DNA from: Thelonectria olida
Lineage: Eukaryota; Ascomycota; Sordariomycetes; Hypocreales; Nectriaceae
Assembly: GCA_020736575.1 (NCBI GenBank)
Contig: JAGPYM010000025.1
Location: 248,001 to 312,000, forward strand
DNA length: 64,000 nucleotides
Direction: 5' to 3'
Each line of letters starts with the position of its first letter. Position 1 is the stretch's first letter. The translations under genes were made by a program, and so were the position numbers. Below, piece by piece: positions 21,767 through 33,313 of this stretch. Under the pieces are notes generated by a model. The model made no database searches. It saw nothing but the letters and a program-made list of their open reading frames with translations, and was not told where the DNA came from.

Positions 21767-22801
21767 TCAGCCCCTCGACAGACGCGTCGAGATGTCATCA
21801 AGAACACGGTTCTTGACCTTGTCTATGAAGGACTCAATCGCATCGCTGTCTACTCCGTGGTCTCTGATAAAGTCGACCTTATCCCCCAAATCCTCGTGGT
21901 TGTCCTGCAACTCGAGCAGTCTACTGTCAAGCTCTTCTAGCATATCGGCGGTATTATGGTCGTCGGTTTGCAGCTGCTCAACTTCTCGTTTCAGATCTCG
22001 GTTCTCCTTTTCCAAGGCCGCGACTCGTTGCTGTAGTTGGAGGTTCTGCTTTTGCGTCGTTCTGAGCTCGGCCCAGATCATGGCGATCTGGCTTGTGGGC
22101 CCGTCTTCACTTCCTACTCGCTGTCGTTTCCTCTCGTTGATCGGAGCCATGGGCGGCGGAGGCTCAGTTTCATCATAAGATGGTGGAGCATCTTGGACTG
22201 GTGCGGATAGATCAACGACCTTGGCTCCCGTGCCATGGTACATACTGGCAAGATCATGTTGGTAGCGGAACGGGTTCAAGCCAGCCTGGGCAACTGCATC
22301 ACTGATGGACTGGAGCTTGGCTTTCGGTAGCTTGGTAGCTTCGATGTAGACACTAAAAGAAGTTGCCTCGGAGAGCATGCGCAGGGCGTCGAGGACTCTA
22401 CCTGACTGTGCTCGAGTTGGTGACACTGGCTCTGTGGCGGCAATGGGAGCGAGGATGTCGAGGTTTCGGTTCAGCTGGAAGGCCAGGCGGATGGTGGTGC
22501 AGTCGAACCTCGCTTCAGCCGCATCTGGGATCGTCGCAGCAAAGGCAAAGTCGAGAGAGATGAGGGAGGAAGGATGGATTCGGATGAAAATGTTTGAAAC
22601 GCCATCAACGCCTTTGAGGTTTATGGGGAAGCACAATTCGAATAGAGCACGGAAAGTTTCGCCGCAAAAGCGAATTCGTAGTATTATATGATCGATCTTG
22701 GGGTCGGGCTTGGCCAAGTAATGTGTCGCATCATTCCATTTCCACTCGACGACGGCGGGCGTGGTCTGGTCGACGTCCAGGCATGACGACGAAGTGGACA
22801 T
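21767..22801 (-). CDS. Hypothetical fungal protein with C-terminal coiled coil
   Basis: Intron-less 344-aa frame starting MSTSSSCLDVDQ. Residues 15 to about 180 look like a folded alpha/beta domain (WKWNDATHYLAKPDPKIDHIIL). A Pro-rich linker (DETEPPPPMAPINERKRQR) follows. Residues about 240-310 form a strong heptad coiled coil (LQLQQRVAALEKENRDLKRE), ending in an acidic tail. I do not recognise a named family. The ERKRQR patch could be nuclear targeting. Two related hairpin motifs lie upstream, about 100 and 340 bp before the ATG, possibly in its 5' UTR. Confidence 0.75.
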   Translation of the reverse strand: MSTSSSCLDVDQTTPAVVEWKWNDATHYLAKPDPKIDHIILRIRFCGETFRALFELCFPINLKGVDGVSNIFIRIHPSSLISLDFAFAATIPDAAEARFDCTTIRLAFQLNRNLDILAPIAATEPVSPTRAQSGRVLDALRMLSEATSFSVYIEATKLPKAKLQSISDAVAQAGLNPFRYQHDLASMYHGTGAKVVDLSAPVQDAPPSYDETEPPPPMAPINERKRQRVGSEDGPTSQIAMIWAELRTTQKQNLQLQQRVAALEKENRDLKREVEQLQTDDHNTADMLEELDSRLLELQDNHEDLGDKVDFIRDHGVDSDAIESFIDKVKNRVLDDISTRLSRG

Positions 22802-22900
22802 TCCTATGACAAGATTCCATGAGCAAGACGGGAGTCAGTGGACTTACCTGCGAGAGCCAACATGACACGAACAAAGAGGACCAGTTTCGCTGCCAGGCAG

Positions 22901-22937
22901 CCTGCTTGATCCCCAGAACTCTGCAAGCTCAAGCAAG
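22901..22937. repeat. Hairpin repeat, copy 1
   Basis: Stem arms TGCTTGA (22903-22909) and TCAAGCA (22929-22935) enclose a 19-nt loop containing CCAGAACTCTGCAAG. A related copy lies exactly 240 bp away at 23141-23177. 31 of 37 bases agree, the loop core is identical, and one stem pair changes from G-C to A-T. Confidence 0.6.
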
Positions 22938-23140
22938 CCCCTTCCCCAGGCCCCGGTTCTTCCAGCGAAGGAGGCAGCGAGTGCTCGTTCGATGGGTAGA
23001 AGTCGGAGTTTGATGACCTGGGGCGCGAGTCACCGGCTCCGTGAACGTGTTTTGATGAGGACGGTATCGAGATGTGGTGAACGGTCGGTGGCTGAAGTGA
23101 TGGAAGGATGGAATAAAGAACGAGCTTCACGGAAAAGCTA

Positions 23141-23177
23141 CCTACTTGATCTCCAGAACTCTGCAAGGCCAAGTAGG
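23141..23177. repeat. Hairpin repeat, copy 2
   Basis: Stem arms CCTACTTG (23141-23148) and CAAGTAGG (23170-23177) enclose the same loop core as copy 1. The compensatory A23144-T23174 pair replaces G22904-C22934. It lies upstream of the coiled-coil gene and between it and the broken glycosidase gene. Confidence 0.6.
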
Positions 23178-23394
23178 TCGTTTCTCTCGACTCTACGTCT
23201 TCCGAAAAAAGAAATCAACGCGTTCAGTGGCTGGAAGCCGGAAAGTTGATCAAAAGCACTGTGTTGCGGGAAGGATGATAGGGATCGTGTGAATTGATGA
23301 GACGACAAAAGTGGTGGCGGGAGGTCACATGACCTGAATAGTTTCTAATGGGACGAGTTATCTGACATACCACATCCACTATTTGACATGCTAA

Positions 23395-24296
23395 ATGTGG
23401 GGCTATCGCTACATAATGTGGCTTAACCTCTCTATCGTCGCTACAAACGCAAAGGCGTTCGGTAAGCTGTTGGGCCACCTGAAGGACTTCGACGCAGACC
23501 ACTATACCGTACTCATGGTCCAGATTGAAAACGAGCCGGGAATACTCGGCGACTCGAGGGATAGGTCTTCACTGGCTGAAGCGGCATTTAGGGATCCGCT
23601 CCGGAATCCCTACTCCATCACCTGGGCGACAACCCACATCCGCAATTCGCGAAGCGGTTCCCCAACGTACCTAAAGGCGGGCGACACTCATGGGAAGAAG
23701 CCTTCGGACCCGGAGCGCTCGCAGGATATGGCTGGCCTACGGAACGTATGGTGCGCTAGGGGTAAGCCCGTTGGCATCGATACCGGGCCCGAAGCTGTTG
23801 GCAGGGAGTACAAGCTGCTGAGCCAAGTCAAGGATTTCGTCTTGGGTGCTTCCCTTGCCGACCGCTTGGGTTCTACTTTGACGAGGTGCGGGATCCTCCA
23901 AGGGTTGAGAAGCCATGGACTAGGGTATTCGGAGACATCCAAGTCACGGTTGAGCGAGCCTTTGTCTTCGGTAAACCGGGCCCCGGTGGAAGCATTATCA
24001 TCAGGCTAGCCGATCACAAGTTCCTACTCGTGGGATACGGGTTTCAGGCCAGCTTCGGGGGTGTGAAAAGGGGGGTTGCTTTCACGGGTATTCTCAGCGC
24101 CAAGGAAATGGAGGTCAGTGAAGAGGGTAACTTCCGTCCGCTGCGCCTGTTGAATGGCGATGAGACGAGAGGCGGCTTGGCCTTGGTCATGCCGAACGAA
24201 GAGCCTGATTACGGGGATATCTCCATTGCGACTTGTATACCTGCTCGCACCGGCATTGCGGAGGTTGAAGCGTATACTCTAGAAGAGGATGCTTAA
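23395..24296 (+). pseudogene. Broken beta-galactosidase-like glycoside hydrolase (GH35/GH42-like with DUF5597-type end)
   Basis: Three frames must be combined to follow one protein. Frame 1 gives a catalytic-barrel segment with VLMVQIENEPGILGDSRDRS. From about 23597 the homology continues in a second frame (LGDNPHPQFAKRFPNVPKGG) until a TAG near 23757. Frame 1 then gives GIDTGPEAVGREYKLL, and from about 23870 a third frame reads the C-terminal domain (FTGILSAKEMEVSEEG, LNGDETRGG) to the stop at 24296. The N-terminal half of the barrel is missing. The pattern is a truncated, frameshifted relic of a secreted-type galactosidase; it cannot encode an active enzyme. It may have been acquired horizontally, since this family is commonest in bacteria and only scattered in fungi. 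Confidence 0.8.
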
Positions 24297-24599
24297 CTAC
24301 TCTTATTGTACTAGATATCCAAACGATAGGCCGAAGCCACCCGAGAGCTGCTCCCAGTGGTCCCGCTCTTTGCACAGTCTTTCCACTCCACTGCGTGCCA
24401 ACTCCCGATACAACAGATATATTTAGTGCTTGTACGTCCACCAACTTTCATGGATCCTGCAGTTGACAGCACGTCATAGCACCATGCCTACGACGACTAT
24501 AGTAGAGACTCTGCATGCGTACAATACAAAAACGTCCAATTTTCACAACCTCCTCCATCTTCTGCTGCCTGGATGCGAATCCAGCGACAGTCTAGATCG

Positions 24600-24766
24600 G
24601 CGCGAGGAGACCGTCAGCCAGGCTTAGGGAAGCGCCTTCATGTCTTGAGTGCAAAGATTGCCGGCCCCGTCAACGGCCTTACGAACAAGCTCGGATGTGA
24701 AGTTTTCTGGCCCGCCTCGCTAGACAAAGAATGCGATAGCTGCGCGAGTCTTGCAATCGTTCTGTG
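24600..24766 (+). pseudogene. DUF500/Ysc84-like (lipid/actin-binding) gene remnant
   Basis: A short stretch reads AGPVNGLTNKLGCEVFWP then ASLDKECD, the typical start of the fungal Ysc84/SH3YL1-type domain. The next family segment (AARVLQSFC) is present but in another frame, so an indel near 24736 breaks the gene. No clear continuation of the domain is visible beyond about 24770. This is a relic, not a functional gene. Confidence 0.6.
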
Positions 24767-25381
24767 GTATGCCCCAATGGCCCTTGGAAAGAGATGTGTT
24801 AACCTTTGCTGGCTCCTATACTTATCTGCAGAGGGAGGTTCATCCATACTCCCGAACAAGCCGTTGTTAAGACGGTGAGGGGGAAGGTAAGCGAGGAGTT
24901 CTCCAGGGCATGATTCCAGCTGGGGGACCTTTGTGGCCCGAAGGAGCCTGGAGGTTAATAGACGTTGTGCGTACAACGGATACGTGTCGATAAGGAAGAC
25001 GAGTTTTAGCCAAACCATCTTTAAGGCTATTACTGGCAACAATCAGCTACCCCAAGAAGACACTGCTACGAGTGCCCTTTTCGAACAAATTCACATCGTC
25101 ACCCGCACGTCCAGATGCGAACCGACGAATGAAAATTTTGTAAACAGCCTCCTCTAGCTTTTCCCAGGGCTCATATACGTGGCAGAGTAGCTTCGTGGAT
25201 ATTATGACTTCTGCTGGTATATGCAACCGGGAGAGTGTAGAGGCGCAAAGACCTCGGCTCAATCCCTCGTTTCGACGCCTTGCTCCGTACCTCGACGAAA
25301 TCAATTTTGCCTATATCCTTGGTTGCACACCTGGTCTCCTAAAAATACATACAGAGTAATGATGCTGGTCAATGGCGCCTA
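24767..25381. other. Intergenic, possible decayed coding DNA
   Basis: Continues the relic region. The minus-strand frame 25042-24638 is antisense to the DUF500 remnant and not credible. Nothing further is identified. Confidence 0.4.
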
Positions 25382-28325
25382 TCAGTTCGCTTGCAAGCGA
25401 GTAAAGGTGGATACAAGCTCACTCGTGTCCCCCGTTGCAGCTCTCCCGTTCTCAATCATCCACACCCCTTCTACATGACGCTCGTGAGCTATCGCCTTGC
25501 GGGTTGATCTGTGCACCGCTGTGCGCAGGCTCTTGCTGATGCCTGCACTGGGATAAGCAAATACTCCAAACATACCAGCGCCGCTCTTGGTCGCCAGACT
25601 CATGACTCCCTTGCCGAGGCCCTTGACAGCCCCCAGAGTGCCCTCCTTCTTAGCGCCCTTGTACGGCTGCACCACGACGTCGCTGATGCCATCAATGAAG
25701 CCCCAAGCAAAGGTCTTTCCCGCGACGACCATTCCACTCTTCGCATCGGTCACGGGGCCGTGGTCGCGGACGCTGCCGCCGTAGTGGCGCGGCACCGACC
25801 GCAAACCTTCAGTGATGGCAAGCGGAATGTCGACCACCATGCCCTTCAGAGCGGTGGGCGCGATGTTGCCTACGCTCTTGGCCGATGCGCCTGCCATCCT
25901 GCCTGCCAACGAGCCAGAGTGCTCGTTGTTGGTACTCCTTGGCCGCTCCGAATCGCCCGAGGGGCGGCCGCCCATACTGGCGGCGCTTCCCATATTCTCT
26001 TGGCTGGTGCCAGGCCTTTGAGCTTCAAGCCTCTTCCGCTCGCGAGCACGCCGCTGGTGCTCGTCTCGGTACTCTTCGACTGGCTTAGTGACCATACCCG
26101 TGATTGATCCGGCCATGCCTGTTGCTGTTGCCATGACTGCCGAGGCTCCCCCGGAAAGGGGATCCCATCGCGTGGTCTCAATGATGATAGGGTTGCTCTG
26201 GTAGCTGCAGTGACGAGGTTAGCTCAGCGGATCATTATTGGGTGGGTTGGCGGCAGAGACTGGACACTGACATCTTCAGGTACTTGGACTCGATCGACTT
26301 GTTTGCCAGTATAATTTCTGCGGCGACCTTGGAAAGTCTGATGGGCCGACTCGCTTTGCTGTACACCCATACGGCCGGCTCACTCTTGATGAGATCACAT
26401 GGGATCCGTTCCAGAGGTAACTGTCTGTGGAATGACTGCACAGCAGCCCGGACGCCCGCCTCGGACCTCATCCTTGCGGCAATGGACGCAGCGGCCTCGG
26501 CGGCCTTCTGCGAGAGACAGTACTGAATGCCTTGAGCAAGGTTCTCTGCCGTTAGTTTTGTATGGTGTATGGGGTTGGGGCCTGCGCCTGCGTTGGCCAC
26601 CATCTGGCCCCAGAAAGGCTGGCTAGCAAAACAAGCGATTAGCCTTGATTCGAAATTTGGGGAAGCTGTAGCTGTTGCACGACGGCCTGTAAGCGACTTA
26701 CTCTCCGAAAAAGGGAACAATGGTGGTGGGTTTCCCGTTCCTCAGTCCACAGGCTGTTGTTCCTGCACCTCCATGGTGAACTACGGCGGCAACGTGTTGG
26801 AAAAGCCACTCGTGTGGGCAATCCCCTATCCAGTAGATGTTTTTATTCTCTGAGCCTACTAGATCGGACCAGCCCTTGGAGATGATGGCGCGGACGCCGG
26901 CAGCTTGAACGCCGTCGAGGATGATCTGTATCATCCTGGCTGGGTTGTCTAACACGATGCTACCGAATCCGATGTAGACTGGCGGAGTACCGGTCTCGAG
27001 GAAAAGAGCAAGATCTGGTGGCGGAGAGAACTGGGGTGTGTCGCGAAAGAAAAACCCACAAACGTCTGCAGAGTCGTTAGTCGCAGCCTAGACAGAGAAT
27101 CGACTTGAGGGAGTATCAGACCGATGTGCGAAGGCCAGTCGGCCGGCTTCGGCACCAGGGCCGGTGACCAGCAGTATGTGAAGGGTATTTTCAAGGTCTG
27201 TGTAAGCATAGGGGCATCGAACATGGCCACCTCTTCCAAATCTATAGACCTTCGCCACTTGTTGATGATGTCGCCCAGGCTAGAAATTAAATGCGTTAGG
27301 GCGTAGTTCGAGTAGTGAGCGATGGGGGGCTCCAGGTATGGGAGGAGGGAGTTTACCCTTGCCAGGTTAGCCACTCAACCACGCTATAGGAGATATAATT
27401 TGCAAGTTGAGGATCGCTACCGACGTTCTTCAAGTTGGCGAGCGGATGCGGAAAGGCCTTGGTGCTGCTCCAGGGCATCGTGAACATCAGGTGCACAGGT
27501 ATACCGAGCGCCTGGGCGCAGTGGACATGTGCAAAGCTGGGCGGGTTGGCGATAATGGCATCTGCCACAAAAGGCTGGCCAGTCAAAGTATCCGGTTTCA
27601 GGCACGAATACCAGAAGTTTTCCAGCATCTCCTGAACCATATAACGCTTCTGCTGAATCTCGCCGGCCGTAAGACTCTTCATACTGGGAATAAGACCTGG
27701 GTTCTTGACCATATAGGCCATCAACTCGGCCGGATCGCCGCCGACGGGGTAAAACTCTAGGCCAGAACTCCGCACAAAGTTCTCAAACGTGTCATGAGTG
27801 GCGAGGCGAACGCGATGGCCATGTCGCTGGAGCTCATTGCCAAGGGCGATGAAGGGTTGCACGTCTCCTCGGCTTCCCACCACTTGGATGACAATGTTCA
27901 GTTTCGTGGTCCACGACGTGGCTGGCGCTTCGATTTCGGAATACTCTGGTGATGGGGTTTCCTGGGGCTGGTGCTTTTCGGGAGGCGTCTGGTACAGGCA
28001 TGAGAGTCTGCGCACCAGCTTCGAGTTGAAGTCTATCTCAACCCGGGCATCATCTGCAAGTGCGGTAAGCTTGGAGGCCTAGGGCGTAAACGCCTAACTG
28101 GGCAGGATGGAGCATACCTCCAATTTTGACGTCGTTTCCGGGGAATTCGACCAACGTAGATGAGGGGCTCACGGGCACGTCCTCAGCTGGCATCTCAGCA
28201 GCATGTGCCAGGTCGCCAGTGCTCGCAGCCTTTCTCAGACTCGAATAAGTCGGCGCCGGGCTAAGGTACGGCGACTCATCGCCGGCAAGCTCGTATCGAA
28301 GGGTTTTTCGTTTCTCGTCGGCCAT
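25382..28325 (-). CDS. GT28-family sterol 3-beta-glucosyltransferase-like protein
   Basis: Predicted 866-aa UDP-sugar transferase from six exons: 28325-28118, 28053-27357, 27279-27122, 27065-26702, 26622-26272 and 26204-25382. Every junction keeps frame. The N-terminal GT28 fold begins LNIVIQVVGSRGDVQPF near residue 122. The C-terminal nucleotide-sugar motif VVHHGGAGTTACG sits near residue 449 and is followed by GKPTTIVPFFGDQPFWG. The last third (GLKGMVVDIP...GAVKGLGKGVMSLATK) is the Gly/Lys-rich extension found in fungal members. No PH or GRAM domains are visible, so this is not a full Atg26. Family members glucosylate membrane sterols or related lipids. The acceptor here is unknown. The ATG at 28325 is chosen because the frame upstream lacks another ATG. 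Confidence 0.92.
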
Positions 28326-30240
28326 GGTTGTCAATATCCGCTGCCTCACGCCCACAAGAAAGAAGAGATGGCGATGAGGGTGAGAGTGAGAGCGAGAGGT
28401 TCAAAAAGGCGGTCGACGGGAGCCACATGCTGAAGAAGGAGCTCGAGGAAGAGCAGAGACGCGCGTACCTCCTGAGTTGGCTCGGAATAAGGGCAGTGTC
28501 GTTCTTTGCTCTCGACAGAGGCATCTCGGAAGCGGGGTGATGAAGGCTAGGCTTCGCCACCGTCACCATGAAGTGATTACGTCGACCTCTCAACAACAAG
28601 GGGGCTACTAAGGAAGAGTTCTCGTACATCTTGACAGTGGGGCTGCTTGAAGTGAACGAACTCAGCCAACTCTCGTACTTCGTTCGTACTTCGTTTATCA
28701 GACCCGCCCGGGAGAGCTAATCTTTAGACGTGCAGAGGTATCCGTAGTGTCGACGAATTACGGGACGCCATTTTCCTTTGGCTGGGTCCAATGAATGAAT
28801 CATGGTTAGCTTCGAGCCGCTCGTCTCAGCCGCTCGCTCGTACCTCGTACCTCGTACCTCGTACTTCGTTCTTCTCGGCATATATTGCTGCCTCCCTAAT
28901 CTCTCGATGAGGCAGTGCTGGTACATTTGGCCCATGCTAACTAAAGCTTTAGAGTGGGACAGCTTTGGCACTTTAGACGAATCGTGACTCGTCTCATCCT
29001 GAAACAGCCAAGCACATGCTCCCCCAACCGTCTTCGCAAAACATCACAACGACAACGATTTTTCGTCTCTTGGAAACAACAGCCTCATAAAGAGCCCAAC
29101 ACTCCTACCGCGGCCGCAATGGCTTCAAAGGATCATCACGTCTCCCTCGCGTTGTTTGACTCCCGCAGAGGGCCCCTTACGTTCACTTGAGGATCCGAGT
29201 GCGAAATACTGAGAGCACGCCGCGAAAACCACGTGCCCGCCAACGAGAGCGATGATATATGGCCAGCAATATACCTCACGCAGTGCGCCGAATGCCTTTT
29301 TTCGAGGATTGACTGCCCCTAGTAGATGCGATGGAGAAAGCCATGACGAGGTTTGCTATCATGGAGCCGCCAAGAACTACAGATAAGGAGTGCTCGACAC
29401 TCCGCACATCATCACCAACCATTCGCGCAAGGTCTCCGACTTCTATGAATTTCTATCCTCTTTGATTGCCATTGTTCCATTCTTTCATCTGCTATTTCAT
29501 CATCGCCAAGTCTAGTCGAAAAATCGCCGGGCCTGCATCCGACTCAGCCAAAAACACGTCCTAAATACCTATGCATGAAAGACAGGTTTCGGTCGCTATT
29601 TTCGGTCCATGTCTGCCCTTTAATTCATTTGTTCAATGCGAAAATAACTCGTCCCGACTCGAATACTTCTGAAACCCCATTGGAGTTACATCAGTACGAC
29701 CCAACGATGCCCGGCGCCGTTATCTTCAACCGACTCCTTCGTCGGCACAACAACCATCCACGTGTACCAGCTATTCCGAAGCAATCAACAGCTCTCCATT
29801 CCGCTCGTTATTGAGGCATATGTGAGCTACGCCTACGTCAACCGATGCAGCGAGCGAGACTGCTGATACTTACCCTCAGTTGAGTCTGTCGGCTACAGCC
29901 GGGTGTGCTGCACCTTTCGAAAACTGCGGCCCGAGTATCCGTCCATCTGGAGCCCATGTGCTCTCAGCTTAGCAGAAAAGGTAGAGAGGGAGTTATTGCG
30001 ACTGAATGGTTTTTTGTGGAAGGAGAATAACGGTCGAGAAGTCGTGGCTTCTGAAGTGCGTCTACTGGGCTCGCTCCGTCTCCAGTTTTGGCAAGAATGA
30101 TGTATACTCCTTCGTGGCGGCGATCTGTCTTACTTCGCTTGAGTATGAGTTGCTCATAGTCTAAATAGGATGAGAATATAATGTTAATATCTGAGCGCGT
30201 TAGCTCCATTACTTAAAAGATAGAAGGTGTGCCGAGGTCT
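28326..30240. other. Gene-poor intergenic region
   Basis: No supported gene. Small frames (28954-29190, 29575-29814) lack domain character. A short CTCGTAC tandem repeat (4 copies, 28837-28864) is present. The region includes the promoter of the glucosyltransferase gene. Confidence 0.45.
28837..28864. repeat. 7-bp tandem repeat, 4 copies of CTCGTAC
   Basis: Four perfect head-to-tail copies. Nearby, 28670-28695 holds a related doubled CGTACTTCGTT. This is a simple microsatellite. Confidence 0.85.
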
Positions 30241-31366
30241 TCTCTCTTATAAGTGAAGTTGCCAATATGGAGGAACCTAGTAGATGCCACCCGGCAGGCA
30301 GTTATAAAGTTTAAGTCATCCGTAAGGCCTATAGTCCTCTCCGAGGACTATAAGAGGGGTATAGCTATACCTGCTAATAGTTTTATTATAGCCTTATGCA
30401 AATAGGCTTCCTAATTTATACTTTAGTTATTAGGGTAAGTCTTCTTATATTATTAATAAGATGCTAAAGGTGTTTATTATTAAAGAGTTAATATTAGGGA
30501 ATTTATCAATACGGCAGGCTTGAAGAGCGGCTAATTTGCTAGTATCCTACCTAGCTTAACTACTTTCTAACTGGAATTACTCAAGAGATATAAATTTAGT
30601 AAAACGGGGGAAATGGAGACAGGCAAAACCGGCTGCAATAGCTAATAACAGCTAACAAACAGGCTGCTAGAGAAAGGCCTAGCTAGGATGGACCAACTGA
30701 TCGGATAAGGTCCTAGCTGCTAGAGGGCTTCAAGGGCTCGAGGGCTCGAGGGCCCCTAAGGAAGGAAGGGTCTCGAAGGAAGAGGACAGAAATAGAGCAA
30801 AAAGGGATCTTTAATCTGACTGCAAAGAGTGATAATACAATTTGGACTTGACTTGGCTGAACTGAGCTGTCTAGCTAGCTAGCTAGGAAGAACGCTCTTA
30901 TAGCTCCGCATCTCTTAACATCACAAGACCTAGCTTTCCGGACCTTCCGGGTCAAGCTCTCAAACGCGGGACCGATTCCTCTGTCACATTAGCCTCAAGA
31001 TTAACAACTGCCTCAAATGTAGCATACTAATAAGTCATATAGTGCGCAGCAGCTCTTATAGTTATACTAAACTGAGAGGTATTAGAGCGTGAATTGGCGC
31101 TAAGTCTGTTTAAGAGCAGATTTCAGTGGCATATATAAAGCTAATAAGGTTGTGAAAAGAACCACACGGCCGGTTTAATATTATAAGATCTTACGAGTAG
31201 GAATATAAGTTAGCAATTGCTTAAAGGTTAGTATATAAAAGTAAAGTTGGTTGTTTAATATTATATAAGTATTTAGTGTTTTTTATTTTTTTATTTTATA
31301 TATTAAAGTAATTCTTTTATTTTATAAGATGACTATAATTATTTAAAAGCGATAGCTTTTATACAC
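30241..31366. other. AT-rich, TpA-rich tract (RIP-like or relic mobile DNA)
   Basis: Composition shifts sharply to A+T with many TA, TTA and TAATA steps and stop codons in all frames. It includes a perfect 10-bp inverted repeat, TATAGTCCTC (30330-30339) and GAGGACTATA (30343-30352), with a 3-nt loop. No terminal repeats or transposase remnant could be recognised by eye. Repeat-induced point mutation of an old element is the likeliest explanation. It ends at the 3' end of the permease gene. Confidence 0.5.
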
Positions 31367-33101
31367 CTAACTTAATACCTTCTTAGCAACCCTCCATACC
31401 TTTCCTACAGGACCATTGCTCAAGGGCTTCTCCTGCTCTGCTGCAATCTCTTCCAGAGCCATAATAGTATCCAAGCCAGTGTGAAGGTCAACCTTGGAAG
31501 GATCAATGACCCAACCATCGCTCCAGTGGTAAACTCGGTGGGTTCCATAGATGACCAAGAAAATGGGGAGACCGATGTAGGCAGTAAGGAAGGATGAAAC
31601 GGACCACTGGCCGGGGAAGAAGACGCTGAAGCCATTCAAGAACAGAAGGCAGATGAAGAAGACCATGCAGATCCAAGCGGCGTAGGGCTGAAGCTTGGAT
31701 TGATAAGGAACGTCTGTCACACCTTGCGCTTTGCAGGCCTTTCGGAACTGCAGCAGGATGATGCAACAACAGACCCAGGACGTGAAACCAGCCGTGTTGG
31801 TCAGGTTGATGAACCAGTTGAATACGGTGCTCGTTGAGTTTCCAACGTTGAGATAGGCCAAAGGAGCAAAGAGTGCGCTCGTAAGAATAGCGTAGATCGG
31901 CACTCCCCATCGGTTGCAACGGGAGAAGATGGCGGGAGCATTGCCAGACTTGGACAGGGAGTAGAGCGATCGGCTTGACATGTACAGGAACGAGTTTCCG
32001 GAAGACCAGGCCGAGAGAATGATACCGGCGTTGATGATCGAATCGAGGACCTTAATTCCACTCTGCTTGATCGCAATAACCCAAGGGGACGCCGCGGCTC
32101 CGACACCGCCGTTGGTAAGGCCAGGAGCATCGCTTCGGCAGATGACACCGATGGCAAGGGAACCGAGAGAGTAGAAGATGATCAATCTCCAGATAAAGCT
32201 CTTTGCAGCGCGAGGGAGGTTTCGTCGCGGAGCTTGCATTTCTCCAGAAGTCAAGACACTGTGACGGAAAGATCAGCTTTTGTCACCGACGATAAACAGA
32301 ACGCATATCTTGGAGAACTTACACTAGTTCGGGACCAAAGTTGAAAGAGAACATAGAGAAGACCAGAGCATAGATGAAGGCGCAGAATCGGCCGCGAGTT
32401 CCGCCGACAAGATATTCGTTCATCGCGCCAGGGTCGTTCCAGTAAGAGAATCCAATTCGTTCACCATCTGGGCCTCCGCCAACAGCCAGAATGAAGGCCA
32501 GAAGAAGCAGTCCGATGATCATGAAGACCTTGAGCGAAGCGAACCAGAATTCGGATTCAGCGTACACCTTGACGGGTGCGAGGTTCAGGCAGAGCACAAC
32601 AACTAGCATGATGGTGATCCAGACGGCGATATGAACGCTGTTGGGCCAGTAGCTGATGACCAGAGATGCAGCAGTGATTTCGTAGGCGACCAAGATTCCG
32701 AAGGAGTACCAGTACAACCAACCCATCGCAAAACCCATACTCTTGGACACGAATCGGGCGCCGTGGTAGGCCATCGAAGCTCCCGGGACAGGCATGTAGG
32801 TTGCAACCTCGGTCACTCCAGTCATGATTCCGTAAACGAAGAAGCAAATGATGCTGTATGCCATGAACAGGTTACCAGGCCCAGCAGCAGCAAGGGCCTG
32901 GCCGGCACCGACGAAGAGACCAGTGCCGATGGTGCCACCAATGGCAATCATCTGCGCATGGCGGGATTTGATGCCTCGCTGGGTTTCGGTGCGGCTCAGA
33001 TCGACAACACCTGCATTCTCGGAGTCACCCGCGCTGAAGGACTCGGTGCGGGCAAGGTCACCTTCGGGGGCCTTTTCGTTGCCTGTCTCCTTGTTGAACA
33101 T
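31367..33101 (-). CDS. Amino-acid permease (YAT/GAP1-like, APC superfamily)
   Basis: Predicted 556-aa, 12-TM plasma-membrane amino-acid/H+ symporter from two exons (33101-32323 and 32258-31367). The first TM carries the APC signature MIAIGGTIGTGLFVGAG. TM3-5 hold VATYMPVPGASMAYH and FAMGWLYWYSFG. The exon junction in SFNFGPELV-VLTSGEM is exactly where fungal relatives have the conserved GxEL/V..G-E segment. The hydrophilic N-terminus contains RTE and Ser motifs and the C-terminal tail is short and basic. GATA-type sites occur about 210-260 bp upstream. The substrate (general or specific amino acids) cannot be told. Confidence 0.93.
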
Positions 33102-33313
33102 TGCTATGATAGTGTATTGTGGCTCTAGACGGCCAAGAGGAGGAATACTCTTAAAGAAGCGATTGAGGAAGAATGCTCATGCGGATTGAGAGAGGAATTG
33201 GAGGAAGTGGGTTCGATTACAGTGATCGACTGAGGTGCGGTGTAAGCTCGGTGAGACAAGGTGTTTATATATCACAGAATCTCTGGCGAAACGAATCAAC
33301 CCTAGCATAGCCC

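Noticed and set aside
22804..23172. Minus-strand ORF containing both hairpin copies (repeated SSGDQ peptide)
   Set aside because: The peptide repeat follows from the DNA repeat, which itself changes by stem compensation rather than synonymous change; it also stops just before the coiled-coil ATG.
25511..26107. 198-codon plus-strand ORF
   Set aside because: It is entirely antisense to the last exon of the GT28 glucosyltransferase, which has clear family motifs.
28837..28864. CRISPR-like or telomeric repeat
   Set aside because: Only four 7-bp head-to-tail units without spacers; not TTAGGG and not a CRISPR array.
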